A stretch of DNA of 64,000 bases from Nansenia antarctica (taxonomy: Eukaryota > Chordata > Actinopteri > Argentiniformes > Microstomatidae), in NCBI GenBank assembly GCA_963989245.1, contig CAXDII010000404.1, positions 1-64,000 on the forward strand, read 5' to 3'. Under the pieces are notes generated by a model. That model searched no databases, had not been told where the DNA came from, and was given only the letters and a program-made list of their open reading frames with translations. How positions within the stretch are numbered: the first letter of the stretch is position 1; the number at the start of each line of letters is the position of its first letter. The position numbers and the translations under genes are program-made. Shown here piece by piece: positions 49,892-61,900 of this stretch.

Positions 49892-52800
49892 ATGAATCCT
49901 AGTGCGCCTATTCAACCGACGGCCTCCTTGTATGTAGGAGATCTCCACATGGACACCACTGAAGGAATGCTATGTGAGAAATTCAGCCCTTCTGGACCGA
50001 TCACCTCTATAAGAGTGTGCAGGGACTTGAGGACACGTCGGTCTCTCGGGTACGCTTTTGTCAACTTCCAACAGCGAGCTGACGCCGAGCGCGCCTTGGA
50101 CACCATGAACTTCGACGACGTCAACGGGAGATCCATGCGCATCATGTGGTGTCAGCGTGACCCCTCTAGAAGGAACAGTGGAGTCGGCAACATCTTCATC
50201 AAGAATTTAGCGAAGGCTTTCGACAGCAAGGACCTCTACGACACGTTCTCCGAGTTCGGGGACATCCTTTCCTGCAAGGTAGCGTCTGACGAGAACGGCT
50301 TCTCTAAACGCTTCGGCTTCGTCCAGTATAACACCCAGGAGGCCGCAGAGAGAGCTATCGAGAGACTCGACGGCACGTTGTTGAACGACCAAAAAGTGTT
50401 TGTCGGACACTGGAAGTCTCGCAAAGAGCGAGAGTTCACTAACGTGTACGTCAAGAACTTTGGGGAGGATATGGACGACCGACGCCTGAAGGAGAGGTTT
50501 GAGAGATTCGGACCGGCCCTGAGCGTCCGGGTCATGACTGATAGCGCTGGTAGATCCGTGGGTTTTGGATTCGTCAACTTCGAGAGGCACGAGAACGGCA
50601 AGAGGGCCGTCGAGGAGATGAACGGCCAGGAGATAAACGGGAGGCGGGTCTATGTGGGCCGGGCCCAGAAGAGAGGAGAGCGCCAGGCTGTCCTGAAGAG
50701 CCAGTTTGAGCAACTGAACCAGGGCCACAGGACCACATACCAGGTGTGTGTTTATGAAGGAAAAAATGTGACAGCTGCTGGTGAAAAGTAGTCAAAGCAA
50801 CCAGTAGGCAAAGTCATTTTTCAGTTTTTTTTTTACATGTGCTTAAACTACAGATTGTACGCTTTCGAATGATGTGTCATACAATCACAATCCAGAGAAA
50901 AAGCTGTTTAAAGAGTTGGTTGTTTTTCACACCTTCACACAGCCAGCTAATGGGCGGTAACACAACCACTCCCCCTCTAGATTGACAGCTGTCAATATCT
51001 GTCAGTGTTAGTCACTGGGTTAGCTACAGCTAACATTATTATGTGTATAAGAAAAAGAAGCTGATAGTCTCGGTAAACATTGCTGATGTATTTGAGGTAT
51101 AAAAACATCTCACTAAACATGCTCTCTCTCTACCAGCAGGGTGTCAACCTGTACGTGAAGAACTTGCACGACCGCTTGGACGACGACCAACTGCACAAAG
51201 AGTTCTCCCGCTTCGGAACCATCACCAGCGCGAAGCCCCTGTACGTGGCCCTGGCCCAGCGCAAGGAGGAGCGCCAGGCTCTCAGAACCAACCGGAACAT
51301 GCCACAGAGGATGGCCAGCGTCTGCGCCGTTCCCGACCCAGACTTCCTACCTAACTTACCCTACCAGGTTGCTCCCCCACCTGGACTCTTCATGGCTTCT
51401 CACATTCCACAGACCCAGGACTGTGGAACCGCCCAATACTCCTCAGCTCAGCTGAGACCCACTCATCACCTGGCTACCCTCGAACCTGAGGCGAAACCTC
51501 AGCACTTCCAGAACACGCCCGACGACACCACCACGTCTCCATGGGCTACCGGGCCTCAGACCTTCGATGCTATGACCCCCGCCACACCTTCCCAGGTGCC
51601 CCGTAGGATGACGTCTCAGCACATAGGTCAGTTTATTTAGTGAAGCATCCCTGCGCATAGCAAGGTTCCCACGGGTCCTTGAAACCCTTGAAAGTTTGTG
51701 AGTTTGAGAAAAATAAATCAAGGTCTTAAAAGTTTTTGGAAAATAGACATGGGCCATTGAAAGTGCTTGAATTCCCCTCTCTCTCTCGCTAAAAAATAAA
51801 TAATATATATTCAAAAATGTTTTACTCAGCTCGTCAACCTGCTCCGTCTCAAACTATGCCGTGTTGGGTCCTTGAATTTGAGGGAATCGAGTCTTGAAAG
51901 TCCTTGAAAGGTGCTTGAATGGGATGTTTCAGAAGGTGTGGGGACCCCTGACATAGAGACAAGAGCACTATCCAAACATTTGCCATAAATATCCCTTTGG
52001 TTATGCTTATCTTCCCCTCTCAGCTACCCAGGCCTTGAGAAAGCACCCTGCCGTTGCAGATGGTGATCCAGCTATGGCACGGCTGCACGCTGTGCCCCAG
52101 AACAAGTCCACAGCTGGTGTACACGACCGCCAGCAGCACACGGCTCCCCAGCTACAAGTCCCCGTGCAGCAGCCTGCTGTCCATGTCCAGGACCAGGACC
52201 AGGAGACACTGACTGCCTCCATACTGGCTACAGTTCCCCATGAGGACCAGAAGCAGATGATAGGCGAGTCTATTTGTCTGTTTCTATGGATCCCCATTAG
52301 CTGTTACAGTTACTGTAGAATTTCTACCTTCTGAAATGATGGCTATGACTGGTGTTATCAAGCGAAAATGTTCTTTATATACAAATCTGCTGACATACAC
52401 TTGTGATCACTTTCAATTCAATAAAACAAGCTGTTAGATATTCACTTTCATATTCTGGACGGTACAATTTGCATTTCTCAAAAACAACAAGCTGTCGACT
52501 TCTGTGAGACGTCTTGTTGCAAGGCATTCTGGAACCTGCAGTTCTGAAACCCATTCTTTAACTAATACAACAGAAATGTACTTCTTGTTTTTTAACTACC
52601 TTAACGATAAATAATAACTCTTTTAACTGTCAATCAATCATGTAACATATTAATCAATCTCTTTTAACTGTCAATCAATCATGTAACATATTAATCAGTC
52701 TCTTTTAACTGTCAATCAAACATGTATTGTATTAATCAATCTCTTTTAACTGTCAATCAAACATGTAACGTATTAATCAATCTCTTTTAACTGTCAATCA

Positions 52801-53172
52801 AACATGTAACGTATTAATCAATCTCTTTTAACTGTCAATCAAACATGTAACATATTAATCAATCTCTTTTAACTGTCAATCGATCAGGTAACCTATAAAG
52901 TTACAACAGTTACTGTTACTGATATCTATTCTCCCCTCCCTCCAGGTGAGCATCTCTTCCCATCCATCCTCAGCATGCACCCCAGCATCGCCCCCAAGGT
53001 CACAGGCATGCTGCTGGAGATGGACAACCGTGATCTGCTGCGCCTGCTAGCGTCTCCTGAGGCGCTGCGCTACCAGGTGGATGAAGCGGTCGCTGCGCTG
53101 GAGGCCCACTGGGCTGAGGAGGCTGCACAGAAAATTGGCCACTTCCCAGAGTTCCAAGCGGCTAACGCATAA
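49892..53172 (+). CDS. Cytoplasmic poly(A)-binding protein, PABPC1-like, four exons
   Basis: Exons 49892-50743, 51140-51626, 52024-52263, 52946-53172; 601 residues in frame. RRM1 (ASLYVGDLH, GYAFVNF), RRM2 (GNIFIKNL, FGFVQY) and RRM3 (TNVYVKNF, VGFGFVNF) are complete within one exon. RRM4 begins VNLYVKNLHDRLDDDQLHKE but jumps from GTITSAK straight to PLYVALAQRKEERQA, losing the RNP1 half (about 37 residues). The RRM2-RRM3 linker is also about 9 residues shorter than usual. A Pro/Gln linker and a C-terminal MLLE domain (LFPSILSMHPSIAPKVTGML) follow. PABPC binds poly(A) tails and couples them to translation. The third intron has a GC donor. An embryonic-type paralogue is plausible; orthology is not settled. 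Confidence 0.85.
52614..52895. repeat. 41-bp minisatellite, ~7 units
   Basis: Unit AATCAATCTCTTTTAACTGT + CAATCAAACATGTAACGTATT with C/T and A/G variants, in the PABPC-like gene's last intron. Confidence 0.9.
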
Positions 53173-53215
53173 AAAAGGAGACCCGGACTATGAAACAATA
53201 CCGATTCACCGATGA

Positions 53216-53221
53216 AATAAA
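53216..53221 (+). promoter_or_regulatory. Polyadenylation signal of the PABPC-like gene
   Basis: AATAAA 44 bp after the stop codon. A long G-run (about 53,274-53,293) follows. Confidence 0.7.
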
Positions 53222-53518
53222 ATGTTAGCATTGAAAAAAAACGATTACGAGGAGAAATTAACATTTCACAACGCGGGGGGGGGGGGGGGGGGGTGGAGGT
53301 GGAGGTGGAGGATCCATGCCACCCTCCCAAGGCAGCAAACCTAGGGGAAACACTGATGACTATATGATAATATGTCATTATTCTCTTAGGTCATCCTTCT
53401 TCCTCTGTGTCCCACCATCGTCTGAGAGACACTCATGTATCGTCTCCTGGCTTCAGAGACAGATCACCCCTGAGAGTGATCCCCTGGACAACCAGAGGGA
53501 ATGAAGTAGGGAGGGAGT

Positions 53519-53560
53519 GTGTTCTACGCTCCTCCTCCACTGATCGTATTATCGGACGAC

Positions 53561-53603
<43 letters not shown>

Positions 53604-53938
53604 TGCCAGAACACATACTAGCATTGGACAGTGAGGATGAAGAGGAGCAGAGCCAGGGGAGCAATTCCTCATGTCCAATTGTGGTGCTGGACAGTGACAG
53701 TGACACTGTGGTGCTTGACAGTGACAGTGACAATGACTTTGTTCACTATATTGATGACTTTGAGGAGGAGGAGGAGGAGAACGAGGAAGACAATGACTTT
53801 GTTCACTATATTGATGACTTTTGGGGCTTTCCCACTAGAGGGCTGACCCGGGTCAGCCCGGGCTGGCCTGCTCCTTTGGTGCTTTTCCATTTGTCGGCCT
53901 GGGTCGGGTCGGGTCGCTTCTTTAGCTACCCATCGTGA
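53519..53938 (+). CDS. Acidic ORF with SUMO-interacting-like motifs (uncertain)
   Basis: Unrecognised as a family. From 53,540 the frame reads LIVLSDDDD with a 16-Asp run from a GAT microsatellite, then HILALDSEDEEE, IVVLDSDSD, VVLDSDSDND: four hydrophobic-acidic motifs of the kind that bind SUMO. Next come two copies of DFVHYIDDF, then repeat-derived sequence (GFPTRGLTRV on). The frame opens just after a TAG and no splice sites or promoter were identified. It could be an exon fragment of a SIM-rich nuclear protein or simply a translated low-complexity tract. Confidence 0.3.
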
Positions 53939-54104
53939 GCAGGAACCATAGGGCCGAAGGGTACCTTTTTGCCAGGCTGCGTGTGACGTTGTTCACTATA
54001 TTGATGACTTTGAGGAGGAGGAGGAGGAGAACGAGGAAGACAATGACTTTGTTCACTATATTGATGACTTTTGGGGCTTTTCCACTAGAGGGCTGACCCG
54101 GGTC
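53741..54104. repeat. 250-bp-period duplication with MITE-like spacer
   Basis: GTTCACTATATTGATGACTT plus TGAGGAGGAGGAGGAGGAGA and GGGCTTTTCCACTAGAGGGC recur at 53,741-53,852 and 53,991-54,104. The spacer GACCCGGGTCAGCCCGGGCT is GC-palindromic and looks like the end of a DNA transposon. Confidence 0.75.
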
Positions 54105-54362
54105 CCTGGGTCGGCGCACGGAGACGGAGGCCCCCCTGGTGGGGCTACCGCAGCAGCAGCAGCAGAAGCCTCCGGGTCTGGGCGGGTCACTCTCCTCCAG
54201 CCACAGCCAGTACACCATCCTCCTGGAGGAACCCCCACCACCACCCCACTCCTCCTCCTCCTCCTCCTTCTCTTCCACCCGGCCAGGCTGCTCCACACCG
54301 CCTCCTCCTCCTCCTCCTCCCCTCCACCCCCACCTCCCCCATCGCCCCAGGGAAAAGCACCA
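54103..54362 (+). pseudogene. chrna4 loop-exon copy A4
   Basis: CCCTGGGTCGGCGCACGG to GGGAAAAGCACCA, with the same derived changes as A1-A3. The left join occurs at a shared GGGTC (GACCCGGGTC/CCTGGGTCGG). It lies 8.3 kb from A3, beyond the PABPC-like gene, so the loop sequence was spread a second time. Confidence 0.9.
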
Positions 54363-54365
54363 AAC

Positions 54366-54575
54366 TCACCTGGCCACCAACAGCACAACAACTGACTCTG
54401 TCAGCTGCCTCAAATGTAATACCAAATAAGGTCTTCAATTTCATGGCCTGGACCACAGGCATGTCAACCGATCCCTCTACTGATGACAAAAGAGTCAATA
54501 TAAATGAAGAGGCGACTCAGAAGGTTATATCTACTTGCCAGGATGTCATGAACCTAACAATGAAAGGGATGGTGT
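54366..54575 (+). pseudogene. Open coding-like fragment of unknown family
   Basis: About 68 codons without a stop: LTWPPTAQQLTLSAASNVIP, NKVFNFMAWTTGMSTDPSTD, EEATQKVISTCQDVMNLTMK. The composition is protein-like and it resembles ORFs attached to fish mobile elements, but I cannot name the family. It ends where the satellite begins. Confidence 0.35.
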
Positions 54576-56602
54576 CCATACAACTGTTATGTTCTAGTGT
54601 GGTGTCCATACAACTGTTATGAGTTCTAGTGTGGTATCCATACAACTGTTATGTTCTAGTGTGGTATCCATACAACTGTTATGTTCTAGTGTGGTATCCA
54701 TACAACTATTATGTTCTAGTGTGGTGTCCATACAACTATTATGTTCTAGTGTGGTATCTATACAACTGTTATGTTCTAGTGTGGTGTCCATACAACTGTT
54801 ATGTTCTAGTGTGGTGTCCATACAACTATTATGTTCTAGTGTGGTATCCATACAACTGTTATGTTCTAGTGTGGTGTCCATACAACTATTATGTTCTAGT
54901 GTGGTGTCCATACAACTATTATGTTCTAGTGTGGTGTCCATACAACTGTTATGTTCTAGTGTGGTATCCATACAACTGTTATGTTCTAGTGTGGTGTCCA
55001 TACAACTATTATGTTCTAGTGTGGTGTCCATACAACTATTATGTTCTAGTGTGGTATCCATACAACTATTATGTTCTAGTGTGGTGTCCATACAACTGTT
55101 ATGTTCTAGTGTGGTGTCCATACAACTATTATGTTCTAGTGTGGTGTCCATACAACTGTTATGTTCTAGTGTGGTGTCCATACAACTGTTATGTTCTAGT
55201 GTGGTATCCATACAACTGTTATGTTCTAGTGTGGTATCCATACAACTATTATGTTCTAGTCTGGTATCCATACAACTTATGTTCTAGTGTGGTATCCATA
55301 CAACTGGTATGTTCTAGTGTGGTATCCATACAACTGTTATGTTCTAGTGTGGTGTCCATACAACTGTTATGTTCTAGTGTGGTATCCATACAGCTGTTAT
55401 GTTCTAGTGTGGTGTCCATACAGCTGTTATGTTCTAGTGTGGTGTCCATACAACTGTTGTGTTCTAGTGTGGTATCCATACAACTGTTATGTTCTAGTGT
55501 TGTGTCCATACAACTGTTATGTTCTAGTGTGGTGTCCATACAACTGTTATGTTCTAGTGTGGTATCCATACAACTGTTATGTTCTAGTGTGGTATCCATA
55601 CAGCTGTTATGTTCTAGTGTGGTGTCCATACAACTGTTATGTTCTAGTGTGGTATCCATACAACTGTTATGTTCTAGTGTGGTATCTATACAACTGTTAT
55701 GTTCTAGTGTGGTGTCCATACAACTGTTATGTTCTAGTGTGGTGTCCATACAACTGTTATGTTCTAGTGTGGTGTCCATACAACTGTTATGTTCTAGTGT
55801 GGTATCCATACAACTGTTATGTTCTAGTGTGGTGTCCATACAACTGTTATGTTCTAGTGTGGTATCTATACAACTGTTATGTTCTAGTGTGGTATCCATA
55901 CAACTGTTATGTTCTAGTGTGGTATCCATACAACTGTTATGTTCTAGTGTGGTGTCTATACAACTGTTATGTTCTAGTGTGGTATCCATACAACTGTTAT
56001 GTTCTAGTGTGGTATCCATACAACTGTTATGTTCTAGTGTGGTATCTATACAACTATTATGTTCTAGTGTGGTGTCCATACAACTGTTATGTTCTAGTGT
56101 GGTATCCATACAACTGTTATGTTCTAGTGTGGTATCCATACAACTGTTATGTTCTAGTGTGGTGTCCATACAACTGTTATATGTTCTAGTGTGGTATCCA
56201 TACAACTGTTATGTTCTAGTGTGGTATCCATACAACTGTTATGTTCTAGTGTGGTGTCCATACAACTGTTATATGTTCTAGTGTGGTATCTATTAGTGTT
56301 GTCACGATACCAATATTTTACCCTGCGATACTATACCAGCCCAAGTATCACGATACTGAGTAGTATCGCGATACCGCGGCACTTTTGTAACACTTTTTAT
56401 TTGTATGAACATGCAATGTATTTATAAAAGTTACAATAACTTAATGAGTGGTGCATGATTAACATGCATTTAATGCATTACACTGTAACTCTACAGGTAA
56501 GTAAAAGTACTGAAACCGATATTTTTGTGAATAACATGTTTATTAATAAGTAGTTTGAAACATCAAACAGACCAACTGGCCTTTTGCAAGAGTATAGCAA
56601 AG

Positions 56603-56605
<3 letters not shown>

Positions 56606-56683
<78 letters not shown>
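56606..56683. repeat. GT microsatellite inside the hAT
   Basis: About 39 uninterrupted GT units, followed by CTGTCTTTCTGTCTG repeats. Confidence 0.97.
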
Positions 56684-56684
<1 letters not shown>

Positions 56685-56940
56685 TGTCTTTCTGTGTCTG
56701 TATGTCTGTCCGTCTGTGGGGTCTTTTTCACAAACTTGAAAAGTAAAAGCAAACACTGGCATATCAAAAAAATAGAGGGCTACTTCCAAACTGTAGCTCA
56801 AGACTTAACTCAACTTAAGAAAACTCAGTGGTTTTAATTTTCTAGTTAATGCCCACTGAGCTCGCAGGAACCATAGGAACAACGTTTGAGGTTGCTAACC
56901 TGTTAGCCGACAAAGCTAACGCGATGGGTAGTCGCGAAAA

Positions 56941-57082
56941 AGGCTGCGTTCGTCATTTTGCTCTGGAAATCTGACCCGCACTCGCGGAACGCCTCTCGTC
57001 CAATCAAACGAATCGGTCGCTCTGTGACGTTGCACCCAGTGTGCGCTCCGGCGCTCTCGGAGCGAATTGACGAACGCAGCCG
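56941..57082. mobile_element. About 140-bp palindromic MITE (copy 2)
   Basis: Ends GGCTGCGTTCGTCA and its inverse TGACGAACGCAGCC; the interior is shared with 24,447-24,584 in opposite orientation. It is nested in the hAT. Confidence 0.8.
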
Positions 57083-57869
57083 AAAGTGTTATGAGTTGCC
57101 CCGCTGGTACCGTGTTCAACACGGTAGTATAGTATTCCACGGTAGTACCGTTGTATAAAGCTTATGGTATAGTAGGCACCGTGACATTTTGGCACCGCGG
57201 TATATCGTTGGTACCGGTATATCGTGCAACACTAGTATCTATACAACTGTTATGTTCTAGTGTGGTGTTCATACAACTGTTATGTTCTAGTGTGGTATCT
57301 ATACAACTGTTATGTTCTAGTGTGGTATCTATACAACTTATGTTCTAGTGTGGTGTCCATACAACTTATGTTCTAGTGTGGTGTCCATACAACTGTTATG
57401 TTTTAGTGTGGTATCTATACAACTATTATGTTCTAGTGTGGTATCCATACAACTGTTATGTTCTAGTGTGGTATCCATACAACTGTTATGTTCTAGTGTG
57501 GTGTCCATACAACTGTTATGTTCTAGTGTGGTATCTATACAACTGTTATGTTCTAGTGTGGTGTCCATACAACTGTTATGTTCTAGTGTGGTATCCATAC
57601 AACTGTTATGTTCTAGTGTGGTGTCCATACAACTGTTATGTTCTAGTGTGGTATCCATACAACTGTTATGTTCTAGTGTGCTGTCTATACAACTGTTATG
57701 TTCTAGTGTGGTATCCATACAACTGTTATGTTCTAGTGTGGTATCCATACAACTGTTATGTTCTAGTGTGGTATCCATACAACTGTTATGTTCTAGTGTG
57801 GTATCTATACAACTATTATGTTCTAGTGTGGTGTCCATACAACTGTTATGTTCTAGTGTGGTATCCATA

Positions 57870-58982
57870 CAGTGGCGGGCGGTGCATTTCACACCTAGGC
57901 CTTCAGTGATGTCCTACCTGAATTATTCCACCTCTTAATACCATCATTATGACGCCATGGCTCTAGAAACTATACATTTAGACAGAAACGCAGTATAACC
58001 GGGCGTTGCCATTGTTATTATAGCGGCACCTTGTCTGGGTGTATTCAATTCATTGCATGAAAACGAAAGCGTCAGTTATTTCCGAACTTTGCGGTCTGTC
58101 GATCTCGATAGGAGAACCGTTTCGAGGTTCCATTTAAGGATGGTTATCTTCCTCGTGTTCATACGGTCACGGGGGGGTGTCGTTTTCCATGGTAGCAGCC
58201 CGGGAAGTGGTTAGAAGATCGCATTGAAGCCCCACTTACTCACACAACTGAGCCAGGCAACACAACACACATATCTCTATCATGGACCCCAGGGTCGCTC
58301 CGTATGTCTACATCTCTTGCAGAAAACATTAAATGCTTTGTACTCACCAAAACAACTGATTATTTGAACACAAAATCCATCCTCCTTTCTTTCCTCAAGA
58401 AGACTTCAATGACTCTGTTGTACAGTTGATCAGTTCCACCAATAAGTCCTTTTACATGGATAGCGTCGTTAACGTCGGGGTTCGGCTTGTAGAACAACAC
58501 CTTCCATCTACACAAATTAGCGAGATCAAGTTTCAGTGTGTTAGCTCCGCCTCCCAATAGTTTGTATCCAATCAAAAGACGTGAAGGGGCTGATCAGGTG
58601 CTCCGCCATCCAGAAGGCCCCTTCGTCGGATTTGCTTGGATTTGCTGCCAACTCGAGATCTGACCACGGCACGCCACAGCTCTTTTCTCGCTCACTTTAA
58701 ATTACAATCTGTACTCGCGCCACTGTTGAATCTGCAGGCGGGCAGATTTCTTGGTACCCTGGCAACACATTATGGCTGAATTTGATTGGATAAAAGCTAA
58801 AGGCCAGCCCTCCAAATGTCTGCAAGCAGCGCAACCAAGAGGAAAGCTATGAAATGAAGAGAATAGACTACGGGAATAATTTAATACATATTTGTAGAAA
58901 AAAAATATAAAAATTAAATGTATATTCTGATGATGTTTAGGCCAGCAGAGAAGGCCTTGCTGGCCCTGACGGCACACCACTG
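57870..58982. mobile_element. hAT element in the satellite, TSD TATCCATA
   Basis: Left CAGTGGCGGGCGGTGCATTT; right is a looser inverse ending GGCACACCACTG. TATCCATA at 57862-57869 and 58983-58990. The minus-strand ORF 58,360-58,575 (71 codons) has no transposase motif. The CAGTGGCGGGC terminus is typical of a fish hAT family. Confidence 0.9.
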
Positions 58983-61900
58983 TATCCATACAACTGTTAT
59001 GTTCTAGTGTGGTATCTATACAACTGTTATGTTCTAGTGTGGTGTCCATACAACTGTTATGTTCTAGTGTGGTATCTATACAACTGTTATGTTCTAGTGT
59101 GGTATCTATACAACTTATGTTCTAGTGTGGTGTCCATACAACTTATGTTCTAGTGTGGTGTCCATACAACTGTTATGTTTTAGTGTGGTATCTATACAAC
59201 TATTATGTTCTAGTGTGGTATCTATACAACTGTTATGAGTTCTAGTGTGGTGTCCATACAACTGTTATGTTCTAGTGTGGTGTCCATACAACTGTTATGT
59301 TCTAGTGTGGTATCCATACAACTGTTATGTTCTAGTGTGGTGTCCATACAACTGTTATGAGTTCTAGTGTGGTGTCCATACAACTGTTATGTTCTAGTGT
59401 GGTATCTATACAACTGTTATGTTCTAGTGTGGTATCCATACAACTGTTATGTTCTAGTGTGGTATCCATACAACTATTATGTTCTAGTGTGGTATCCATA
59501 CAACTGTTATGTTCTAGTGTGGTATCCATACAACTGTTATGTTCTAGTGTGGTATCCATACAACTGTTATGTTCTAGTGTGGTATCCATACAACTGTTAT
59601 GTTCTAGTGTGGTGTCCATACAACTGTTATGAGTTCTAGTGTGGTGTCTATACAACTGTTATGTTCTAGTGTGGTGTCCATACAACTTTTATGTTCTAGT
59701 GTGGTATCTATACAACTATTATGTTCTAGTGTGGTATCTATACAACTATTATGTTCTAGTGTGGTATCTATACAACTATTATGTTCTAGTGTGGTGTCCA
59801 TACAACTATTATGTTCTAGTGTGGTATCTATACAACTATTATGTTCTAGTGTGGTATCTATACAACTATTATGTTCTAGTGTGGTATCTATACAACTATT
59901 ATGTTCTAGTGTGGTGTCCATACAACTATTATGTTCTAGTGTGGTATCCATACAACTGTTATGTTCTAGTGTGGTATCCATACAACTGTTATGTTCTAGT
60001 GTGGTGTCCATACAACTGTTATGAGTTCTAGTGTGGTGTCTATACAACTGTTATGTTCTAGTGTGGTGTCCATACAACTTTTATGTTCTAGTGTGGTATC
60101 TATACAACTATTATGTTCTAGTGTGGTATCTATACAACTATTATGTTCTAGTGTGGTATCTATACAACTATTATGTTCTAGTGTGGTGTCCATACAACTA
60201 TTATGTTCTAGTGTGGTATCTATACAACTATTATGTTCTAGTGTGGTATCTATACAACTATTATGTTCTAGTGTGGTATCTATACAACTATTATGTTCTA
60301 GTGTGGTGTCCATACAACTATTATGTTCTAGTGTGGTGTCCATACAACTATTATGTTCTAGTGTGGTATCTATACAACTATTATGTTCTAGTGTGGTATC
60401 TATAACTGTTATGTTCTAGTGTGGTGTCTATACAACTGTTATGTTCTAGTGTGGTATCTATACAACTATTATGTTCTAGTGTGGTATCTATAACTGTTAT
60501 GTTCTAGTGTGGTATCCATACAACTGTTATGTTTTAGTGTGGTATCCATACAACTATTATGTTCTAGTGTGGTATCTATACAACTATTATGTTCTAGTGT
60601 GGTATCTATAACTGTTATGTTCTAGTGTGGTATCCATACAACTGTTATGTTTTAGTGTGGTATCCATACAACTGTTATGTTCTAGTGTGGTATCCATACA
60701 ACTGTTATGTTCTAGTGTGGTATCCATACAACTGTTATGTTCTAGTGTGGTATCCATACAACTGTTATGTTCTAGTGTGGTGTCCATACAACTGTTATGT
60801 TCTAGTGTGGTATCTATACAACTGGTATGTTCTAGTGTGGTATCCATACAACTGTTATGTTCTAGTGTGGTGTCCATACAACTGTTATGTTCTAGTGTGG
60901 TGTCCATACAACTGTTATGTTCTAGTGTGGTTTCCATACAACTGTTATGTTCTAGTGTGGTGTCCATACAACTGTTATGTTCTAGTGTGGTATCCATACA
61001 ACTGTTATGTTCTAGTGTGGTGTCCATACAACTGTTATGTTCTAGTGTGGTGTCCATACAACTGTTATGTTCTAGTGTGGTATCCATACAACTATTATGT
61101 TCTAGTGTGGTGTCCATACAACTGTTATGTTCTAGTGTGGTGTCCATACAACTGTTATGTTCTAGTGTGGTGTCCATACAACTGTTATGTTCTAGTGTGG
61201 TGTCCATACACCTGTTATGTTCTAGTGTGTTATCCATACAACTGTTATGTTCTAGTGTGGTATCTATACAACTGTTATGTTCTAGTGTGGTGTCTATACA
61301 ACTGTTATGTTCTAGTGTGGTGTCCATACAACTGTTATGTTCTAGTGTGGTGTCCATACAACTGTTATGTTCTAGTGTGGTATCCATACAACTGTTATGT
61401 TCTAGTGTGGTATCCATACAACTGTTATGTTCTAGTGTGGTATCCATACAACTGTGGTATCCATACAACTGTTATGTTCGAGTGTTTTATCCATACAACT
61501 GTTATGTTCTAGTGTGGTGTCTATACAACTGTTATGTTCTAGTGTGGTATCCATACAACTGTTATGTTCTAGTGTGGTGTCCATACAACTGTTATGTTCT
61601 AGTGTGGTGTCCATACAACTGTTATGTTCTAGTGTGGTGTCCATACAACTGTTATGTTCTAGTGTGGTATCCATACATCTGTTATGTTCTAGTGTGGTAT
61701 CCATACAACTGTTATGTTCTAGTGTGGTGTCCATACAACTGTTATGTTCTAGTGTGGTATCCATACAACTGTTATGTTCTAGTGTGGTATCCATACAACT
61801 GTTATGTTCTAGTGTGGTATCCATACAACTGTTATGTTCTAGTGTGGTGTCCATACAACTATTATGTTCTAGTGTGGTGTCCATACAACTGTTATGTTCT

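Larger units (their letters stand above)
56294..57234. mobile_element. hAT element in the satellite, TSD GTATCTAT
   Basis: Ends TAGTGTTGTCACGATACC and the imperfect inverse GGTATATCGTGCAACACTA; GTATCTAT at 56286-56293 and 57235-57242. It contains a GT microsatellite (56,606-56,683) and a nested MITE (56,941-57,082). Non-coding. Confidence 0.9.

Noticed and set aside
58360..58575. 71-codon ORF inside a hAT as a captured host gene
   Set aside because: No recognisable motif and no splice signals; left as non-coding element sequence.
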